From NCBI GenBank assembly GCA_050186955.1, contig JBFWXZ010000095.1, positions 1 through 11,598 on the forward strand: a DNA stretch of 11,598 bases. Reading direction: 5' to 3'. Source of the stretch: JACKJP01 sp050186955 (GTDB lineage: Bacteria > Pseudomonadota > Alphaproteobacteria > Rhizobiales > Tepidamorphaceae). The first letter of the stretch is position 1. The number at the start of each line of letters is the position of its first letter. A program made the translations under genes and the position numbers. Positions 5,742 through 11,598 of this stretch are shown here, in pieces. The notes under the pieces were generated by a model. That model made no database searches and had not been told where the DNA came from. It worked only from the letters and a program-made list of their open reading frames with translations.

Positions 5742-6587
5742 TCAGACACCGAACGAGAACAGGCGCGCGGGGACGTCCCCGAGGATGCGCCGGCGGTCCG
5801 CCTCGTCGGGGAACCAGCGGCGGAAATTGCCGGTCAGCACCTCGTAGGTGACCGGTCGCGGCGCGTTCAGGAACGGCCAGCCGGAGCCCCACAGCATGCG
5901 GTCCGGCCCGAACAGGTCGCGCAGCATCCCGACCACGGGGTCGAGGTCGTCGAAGGTTTCCGGCTTGTGCGAGAGCCGGTTCGCCGAGGTGAGCTTGACG
6001 TAGGAATCGCCGAGATCGGCGAGCCTCTCGAGGTGCCCGCGCGTCGCCAGGACGGGGTTCAGTTGCCGGTCGTTGCCGCAGCCGAAATGGTCGATCACCA
6101 CCCGCACGCCGCTGCGGCGGACCACCTCGTAGAGGTCCGGCCACTGTTCGGGTAGCGCGTAGATCTCGGCGAACAGGCCGAGTTCGGCGAGCACCGCCAG
6201 ATAGCGCTCGGCGGCCGGGCCGGCCAGCGCGTCACGCTGGAAGTCGGCGATATTGAACCGCGCCCCGACGATGCCCCGCTCCTTCAGCGCGGCGAGCGCC
6301 GCCGCCGGCGTCTCGCTCGGAAAGACGCCGACCGCCCTGAGCCGCCCGCCATGGCGCGTCACCGCGTCGACGACCGGGCTGCTGTCGAAGGCGTAGGGGC
6401 TCGGCTGTATCGCGACGGCGCGGGCGATCCCGCGCCCGTCCATGCGCGCGACATAGTCGTCGACCTGGCCGATCTCGTGCGGCTTGGGCTGGTAGCCCTG
6501 CCTCCCCGGCGCGAAGGGAAACCGCGCCGGATCGACGATATAGAAGTGGCTGTCGATGAAGGGAGCGGGTTCCGCGGCTGGGGTCAT
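5742..6587 (-). CDS. LigI-like amidohydrolase (PF04909), copy 1, altered active site
   Basis: This 281-residue TIM-barrel protein is of the amidohydrolase-2 family, whose characterised members include 2-pyrone-4,6-dicarboxylate lactonase (LigI) and sugar-acid lactonases. It aligns along its whole length with the gene just upstream. The strand-1 HxH motif is changed: IDSHFYIVD (11-19) has His14 but Tyr16. The strand-8 Asp is also missing: LWGSGWPF (232-239) has Gly236 where GSDWP is expected. The strand-5 region VIDHFG (164-169) keeps His167. The frame is intact and the C-terminal ending DVPARLFSF is typical. The start ATG lies 18 bp after the preceding stop with only a weak ribosome binding site, so translation may be coupled. 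Loss of two active-site residues suggests a pseudo-enzyme, a partner subunit or a different chemistry. Confidence 0.88.
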   Translation of the reverse strand: MTPAAEPAPFIDSHFYIVDPARFPFAPGRQGYQPKPHEIGQVDDYVARMDGRGIARAVAIQPSPYAFDSSPVVDAVTRHGGRLRAVGVFPSETPAAALAALKERGIVGARFNIADFQRDALAGPAAERYLAVLAELGLFAEIYALPEQWPDLYEVVRRSGVRVVIDHFGCGNDRQLNPVLATRGHLERLADLGDSYVKLTSANRLSHKPETFDDLDPVVGMLRDLFGPDRMLWGSGWPFLNAPRPVTYEVLTGNFRRWFPDEADRRRILGDVPARLFSFGV

Positions 6588-6605
6588 GGCGAGTTGGACA
6601 CCGTT

Positions 6606-7457
6606 TCAGGGTCGGGTCATCGGGCCGGGCGCGGCGTCGAAGCCGAAGAGCCGCGCCGGATTGTCCCGCATGAGCCGGCGGCGCTCCTCGTCGCCGGGGA
6701 ACCAACGCGCCACCGCCCGCAACACATCGGGGTAGAAGACCTCCCGTCTGACGTTGAGATACGGCCAGTCCGACCCCCATACGCAGCCATCCGTGCCGAA
6801 CGCGGCGACCAGCTCGGCGACAAACGGGTCGAGATCGCCGAAATCGGGATAGGACTTCGATACCCGGAACGGCGCCGACAGCTTGACCGTCCAGTTGCCG
6901 GCGGCGCGCGCGGCCCGCAGCACCGCCTGGAACCCCGGCTGGTCGACGCCGCGGGTGCAGTCCGGCGCGCCGAAATGATCGACCATGACCTTCAGCCCGG
7001 TCGCGGCCAGCCGCTCGGCATGCCGCTCCCACTTCGCGCCATCGGCGAAGACCTGCAGGAACCAGCCGAGCCGCCGGACCTCGGCGAGGAAGGTCTCGAC
7101 CTCCGGCCGCGCGAGGCTGTCCGGATCGGACTGCATCATGTTGAGGCGGACGCCGACGATCCCCTGCCGGACGAGACGGTCGAGTTCGTCGGCCGGCGAC
7201 GCCGGGTCGACGACGGCGATCCCGCGATAGCGGCCGCCGCCGCGGGCGATCGCATCCAGCATGCAACTGTTGTCGAAGCCGTAGCAGCTCGGCTGCACGA
7301 TCAGCGCGTGGGTGATTCCGTTTTCCCCGAAGACCTTCTCCATGTCCTCGAGGGTTCCCCATTCGCGCGGCGACGCCGGGGTGTAGCCGACGCCCGGAAC
7401 GACCGGGAACCGCCGCGGGTCGACGACGTGGAGGTGGGAATCGACAGCGCGGATCAC
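6606..7457 (-). CDS. LigI-like amidohydrolase/lactonase (PF04909), copy 2
   Basis: This is a 283-residue TIM-barrel hydrolase probably acting on a lactone or similar cyclic substrate in the cytoplasm. The full set of hallmark residues is present: VDSHLHVVD with His8 and His10, VMVDHFG with His161, and VWGSDWPYLN with Asp230 as the expected general base. RDNPARLFGF closes the barrel as usual. It begins with a GTG that overlaps the TGA of the preceding oxidoreductase gene (GTGA); this places the start directly before the strand-1 motif. A much longer upstream frame exists but lies inside the oxidoreductase gene and is spurious. Next to a Gfo/Idh/MocA dehydrogenase it could hydrolyse the lactone that enzyme makes. 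It is the catalytically intact member of the tandem pair. Substrate cannot be decided from sequence. Confidence 0.9.
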   Translation of the reverse strand: MIRAVDSHLHVVDPRRFPVVPGVGYTPASPREWGTLEDMEKVFGENGITHALIVQPSCYGFDNSCMLDAIARGGGRYRGIAVVDPASPADELDRLVRQGIVGVRLNMMQSDPDSLARPEVETFLAEVRRLGWFLQVFADGAKWERHAERLAATGLKVMVDHFGAPDCTRGVDQPGFQAVLRAARAAGNWTVKLSAPFRVSKSYPDFGDLDPFVAELVAAFGTDGCVWGSDWPYLNVRREVFYPDVLRAVARWFPGDEERRRLMRDNPARLFGFDAAPGPMTRP

Positions 7458-8470
7458 GACAGCGGCCCCGCTGCCGCGTAGACCGCCTCGACGAGCCGGA
7501 ACGATTCGAGATTGTCGCGCGCGCTGCTCTCGAAGGGCCGGCCCTCCCGCAGGCAGGCCACGAAATGGGCGATGGTGTTGGCGAACGAGGCCAGGTAGGC
7601 CGCCGCCAGGTCGAACTCGACGCGGGTCGGCTCGCCGTCCCCATAGAGCGTCGTCGCGTTGCTTTCGAAGCAGACGCGCCCGCGGTCGCCGACGATCTCC
7701 AGCCGGTCCTCCATCGAGGCCGGGGCGCCGGGCACGCACTGGTCGGCGATCAGCGTGCCGACGGCGCCGTTCGCGGCGGTGAGCAGGATGCAGGCGAAAT
7801 CCTCGCCGACGATGTCGGGCGAGCGGCGGCGGAGGATGGCGTCGCGGACCTCCATGCGCTGGCCGACCAGGAACCGGAGCGTATCGAGATGGTGGATCAG
7901 CACCTCCAGCACGATCTCGCGCGGCAGCTCGGCGATGAAGGGCTGGCGCTGGAGCAGAGGCGGCGGCTCGTCGGGATGCGTGCGGATGAGGCCGGAGCTC
8001 TTGCCGGAAAACTGGAACTGGCGGATCTCGCCGACCCTGCCCTCGGCGATCCAAGCGGCCAGCTGCCGGTATTGCGGCCTGAACCGCCAGTTCTCGTGGA
8101 CCATGAAGGGCACGCGACCCTCCATCTCGTCGACGAGCCGTTCCGCGCCGGCGAGCGACCCGGTCAGCGGCTTCTGGCACATCACCGCGATGCCGCGCTC
8201 GGCCGCCATCAGGCACGCCGCGCGATGCGCCCCGGTCGCCGCGGTGATGTCGAGCGCGTCCAGCTTCTCCCGGTCGAGCATCTCGGCGAGGTCGGCGTAG
8301 CAGGCGGCGATGCCGTATTCCCGCGCCCGCTCCTCGGCCCGCGCCGGCGCCATGTCCTGGATGGCAACGACCTTCGCGCCCTCGGCCCGCGCCCAGCCGG
8401 CGAGATGGAACCGGCTCACCTGGCCGGCCCCGACCATGCCGACCGACAGCACGCGATCCGTCTTGGCCAT
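7454..8470 (-). CDS. Gfo/Idh/MocA-family NAD(P)-dependent oxidoreductase
   Basis: The family oxidises or reduces hydroxyl groups of sugars, inositols and related cyclic compounds with NAD(P). This 338-residue protein has an N-terminal Rossmann fold with VGMVGAGQVSRFH (10-22), the EKP-equivalent loop CQKPLTG (98-104, Gln in place of Glu) and HENWRFRPQY (125-134). The substrate-domain motif is IHHLDTLRFLVG (192-203), whose His and Asp are the usual proton-relay residues. The ATG overlaps the preceding stop as TGATG and has GGGAGG about nine bases upstream; a GTG one codon earlier is equally possible. The 3' end overlaps the amidohydrolase start. Sugar or polyol dehydrogenase activity fits the ABC transporter in the same unit. 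Family assignment is secure; substrate is not known. Confidence 0.92.
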   Translation of the reverse strand: MAKTDRVLSVGMVGAGQVSRFHLAGWARAEGAKVVAIQDMAPARAEERAREYGIAACYADLAEMLDREKLDALDITAATGAHRAACLMAAERGIAVMCQKPLTGSLAGAERLVDEMEGRVPFMVHENWRFRPQYRQLAAWIAEGRVGEIRQFQFSGKSSGLIRTHPDEPPPLLQRQPFIAELPREIVLEVLIHHLDTLRFLVGQRMEVRDAILRRRSPDIVGEDFACILLTAANGAVGTLIADQCVPGAPASMEDRLEIVGDRGRVCFESNATTLYGDGEPTRVEFDLAAAYLASFANTIAHFVACLREGRPFESSARDNLESFRLVEAVYAAAGPLS

Positions 8471-9477
8471 CACCCGGCGCCTCCCGCCGACATGTCGACC
8501 TGCTGTTCGAGAGCCTGCCCGGAGAAGAACCGGTCGATATTGGCGAAGATGAAATCCATCTTCTGCTCGAACGCATCCCTGGTGCCGCCGGCGATATGCG
8601 GGGTGAGCACGACGTTGGGCATCGACAGCAGTGGGCTGGATGCCGGCGGCGGCTCCTGCGCGAAGACGTCGAGGGCCGCGCCGCCGAGCTTGCCGCTCGC
8701 CAGCCCCTCGGCCAGCGCCGCCTCGTCGATCAGCGAGCCGCGGGCGGTGTTGACGATGATCGCCCCCGCCTTCATGCGCGCGATCGCCTCCCGGTCGATC
8801 AGCCTCTGCCGCCCGCCGCCGGGCGGCGCGTGGAGCGTCACGATGTCGGCGCGCGCGAGAAGCTCGCCTAGTTCCGCCTTGGCGACGCCGAGCCGCTCCT
8901 CCTCGGCCGGATCGAGCGTCACGAAGGGATCGGAGTAGAGGCCGGTGGCGCCGAAGGCGCGCGCCAGCGCCGCCGTGGCGCGCCCGATGCGGCCCATCCC
9001 GACATAGCCGACCACGCGGCTGTTCAGGTTGCGCGAGACCGGCCGCAGCGAGTTGATGTGCCAGCGCCCGAGCCGCAGCTCGGAGTCGGCGAAGGGCAGG
9101 CGCCGCAATGCCGCGAGCATGAGCATGATCGCGGTTTCCGCGACCGACTGCGTCGTCCCCTGCGGCGTCAGCGCGAGCGGAATGCCGCGCGTCCGGAGGG
9201 CGTCGACGGGAACGGTGTCCTGGTAGCCGACGCCCTGATGGTGGACCAGCCTGAGACGCGACGCCACCTCCAGTTGCCTGGCCGTCAGCGGCGTCGCGGC
9301 GACGATCGCCGCGTCGGCCTCGCCCAGCTTGGCCAGCCGCTCCGCCTCGTCGTCGGCCGCAAGCGCCAGCAGCCGCATACCGGGCTTCATCCGCTCGCGG
9401 ATGATCGCGTAGAGACGCTCGTCGGCGTGGCTGTTGTAGAAGACGGAGACCGGCTCCCTGGCGGCGTTTCGGTCCAT
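8470..9477 (-). CDS. D-2-hydroxyacid dehydrogenase, NAD(P)-binding
   Basis: This 335-residue enzyme is of the D-isomer-specific 2-hydroxyacid dehydrogenase family, which interconverts 2-oxo acids such as glyoxylate, hydroxypyruvate or phosphoglycerate-type compounds with D-2-hydroxy acids. The dinucleotide site VGYVGMGRIGRA lies near residues 156-167. The catalytic triad is complete: Arg246 in NTARGSLID, Glu275 in DVFAQEPP and His294 in LTPHIAGGT. The substrate-loop motif HHQGVGYQDTVPVDA (79-93) is in place. The ATG has GAGAAG upstream. Its TGA overlaps the next gene's ATG (TGATG), implying coupled translation. In this operon it may reduce a short 2-oxo acid released by the RraA-like aldolase, or oxidise a hydroxy-acid substrate. 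Family call is very secure; substrate is inference. Confidence 0.93.
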   Translation of the reverse strand: MDRNAAREPVSVFYNSHADERLYAIIRERMKPGMRLLALAADDEAERLAKLGEADAAIVAATPLTARQLEVASRLRLVHHQGVGYQDTVPVDALRTRGIPLALTPQGTTQSVAETAIMLMLAALRRLPFADSELRLGRWHINSLRPVSRNLNSRVVGYVGMGRIGRATAALARAFGATGLYSDPFVTLDPAEEERLGVAKAELGELLARADIVTLHAPPGGGRQRLIDREAIARMKAGAIIVNTARGSLIDEAALAEGLASGKLGGAALDVFAQEPPPASSPLLSMPNVVLTPHIAGGTRDAFEQKMDFIFANIDRFFSGQALEQQVDMSAGGAG

Positions 9478-9497
9478 GTCGATCTTCTCGATCCCTG

Positions 9498-10181
9498 TCA
9501 GTCCACGAGCTGGACGGCGCCGGTGGCGACGAAGTCCTTGACCCAGCCGGGCGCGCCCATCCCCTTCGCGATCTGGCTCTCGACGCCGGCCTCCTTGGCG
9601 CGCACGGCTGCCAGCGCCTCCAGCGCGGTGTCCGCCTGTCCGGCGCGCAGGCGCACGACGCCGTCGCGGTCGCCGACGATGAGGTCGCCGGTCGTCACCT
9701 GGACGCCGCCGATGGCGACCGACCCGCCGATCTCGCCCGGCCCGGATTTCTGCGGTGAGTTGGGGGAAAGGCCGCGCGCGAACACCGGCACGCCGACGGC
9801 CTCGAGGCCGTCGATGTCGCGCACGACCCCGTCGGTGACGATTGCGGCGACGCCGGCGTTGCGGAACATGCCGACGATCAGATCGCCGATCACCGCCGAG
9901 CCGGTCCAGCCGCCGGTGGCGATCACCAGAACGTCGCCGGGCTTGAGATATTCAAGCGCCACATAGGGCGCCAGATTGTCGTCGGGCCGGGTGTTGACGG
10001 TGACGGCGGTTCCATAGATCGACGGAGTTCCGAATATCGGCCGGATATCGGGCGAAAGCGCGCCACGCCGCCCCTGGATGTCGGCGAAGTAGCCGCTGGG
10101 ATACTGGCGGGCGGCGTCGACGAAGCCGGCGTCGAGCCGCTTGATGTTCCTATGGACGGTTACGCTTGGCTGGCTGATCAT
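9498..10181 (-). CDS. RraA-like protein (HMG/CHA-type class II aldolase family)
   Basis: This 227-residue protein is of the RraA/4-hydroxy-4-methyl-2-oxoglutarate aldolase family. The enzyme branch performs metal-dependent retro-aldol cleavage or oxaloacetate decarboxylation; another branch inhibits RNase E. Hallmarks are GDVLVIATGGWTGSAVIGD (82-100) and VTDGVVRDIDGL (115-126), where Arg121 and Asp122 match the catalytic Arg and metal-binding Asp. PVFARGLSPNSP (132-143) matches the conserved strand after it. The Arg-Asp pair and the catabolic neighbours favour an aldolase over an RNase regulator. The start ATG has AGGA six bases upstream. It sits 20 bp before the dehydrogenase gene and 36 bp after the ABC ATPase gene. 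It may release pyruvate or a related 2-oxo acid from a sugar-acid intermediate; the substrate is unknown. Confidence 0.9.
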   Translation of the reverse strand: MISQPSVTVHRNIKRLDAGFVDAARQYPSGYFADIQGRRGALSPDIRPIFGTPSIYGTAVTVNTRPDDNLAPYVALEYLKPGDVLVIATGGWTGSAVIGDLIVGMFRNAGVAAIVTDGVVRDIDGLEAVGVPVFARGLSPNSPQKSGPGEIGGSVAIGGVQVTTGDLIVGDRDGVVRLRAGQADTALEALAAVRAKEAGVESQIAKGMGAPGWVKDFVATGAVQLVD

Positions 10182-10217
10182 CTTTCATCCTGTCTGGGCA
10201 TCGGCTGGAAGGTCCCG

Positions 10218-11345
<1,128 letters not shown>

Positions 11346-11378
11346 ATGAATGATCGTCTTTCGCTGTTGTTCCCGCCG

Positions 11379-11598
11379 TCACTTCACGGCGCCGGCGGTC
11401 ATGCCTTTGATCATCCGCTCGGAGAAGAGGATGTAGATGATGATCACCGGGATGACCGAGATCATGACGCCGGTCGCCACCATGCCGGTGTCGTCCAGAC
11501 GGTCGCCGTAGAATTTCTGGATGCCGAGGGGCAGAGTGCGCTTGGAGTCGTCGGCGATCAGCACGACGGCGAACAGGAACTCGTTCCAGATGTGGATG
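11379..11598 (-). CDS. ABC transporter permease, MalG/UgpE type, C-terminal part (5' end outside window)
   Basis: Only the last 72 or so residues are visible. They start with IWNEFLFAVVLIADD, the segment that follows the cytoplasmic EAA loop in binding-protein-dependent sugar permeases. Next comes RTLPLGIQKFYGD, then a final hydrophobic helix MISVIPVIIIYILF, and the ending RMIKGMTAGAVK, a typical MalG-family C-terminus (QRYFVKGMTAGAVK-like). The EAA loop and earlier helices lie beyond the window. Its stop is 33 bp before the ATPase start, so the two form part of one importer. The ending and the WNEF motif make the family call secure despite truncation; the transported solute is unknown. Confidence 0.92.
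   Translation of the reverse strand, partial: IHIWNEFLFAVVLIADDSKRTLPLGIQKFYGDRLDDTGMVATGVMISVIPVIIIYILFSERMIKGMTAGAVK

Noticed and set aside
7458..8576. A long N-terminal extension of amidohydrolase copy 2.
   Set aside because: It lies in another frame of the oxidoreductase gene and is compositionally a shadow. The GTG overlapping the preceding TGA puts the start directly before the HLH motif.

Overview
The window is high-GC bacterial DNA with tightly packed genes, stop/start overlaps and AGGAG-type ribosome binding sites. Its gene families (AraC regulator, CUT1-type ABC transporter, LigI-like amidohydrolases, RraA-like aldolase, DSD1-type PLP enzyme) suggest an alphaproteobacterium, probably Hyphomicrobiales. 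That placement is inference from style and gene content; there is no rRNA, tRNA or other marker gene.

Left part (1-3639) is an amide module. On the minus strand, two paralogous XapX/DUF1427 two-helix membrane proteins (864 to 652, 615 to 424) are followed by an acetamidase/formamidase that runs off the left edge (392 to 1). Diverging from them is a 768-residue protein (1333-3639) that joins an AraC-type sensor and helix-turn-helix region to a complete second acetamidase/formamidase domain. The 468-bp divergent intergenic region holds three dyads and one candidate promoter. The regulator-enzyme fusion, placed to control a separate amidase and two small membrane proteins, is the most unusual object in the window.

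Right part (3651-11598) is a catabolic operon read entirely on the minus strand. In transcription order it encodes an ABC sugar permease (partial, entering from the right edge), a MalK/UgpC-like ATPase, an RraA-like aldolase, a D-2-hydroxyacid dehydrogenase, a Gfo/Idh/MocA oxidoreductase, LigI-like amidohydrolase copy 2, LigI-like amidohydrolase copy 1, an alpha/beta hydrolase and a DSD1-family PLP enzyme. Most gaps are under 60 bp and two junctions overlap (TGATG, GTGA), which indicates one transcript. The set fits uptake of a carbohydrate-like compound, oxidation to a lactone, lactone hydrolysis, retro-aldol cleavage and handling of short 2-oxo or 2-hydroxy acids. The actual substrate cannot be read from the sequence.

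Three consecutive distal enzymes carry changes at expected active-site positions: amidohydrolase copy 1 (HxH to HxY and GSDWP to GSGWP), the alpha/beta hydrolase (nucleophile-elbow Ser to Asn) and, less certainly, the DSD1 enzyme (metal-ligand His to Tyr). Their reading frames are intact, so changed function or pseudo-enzymes is as plausible as decay. The amide module and the catabolic operon converge with an 11-bp gap and no visible terminator.
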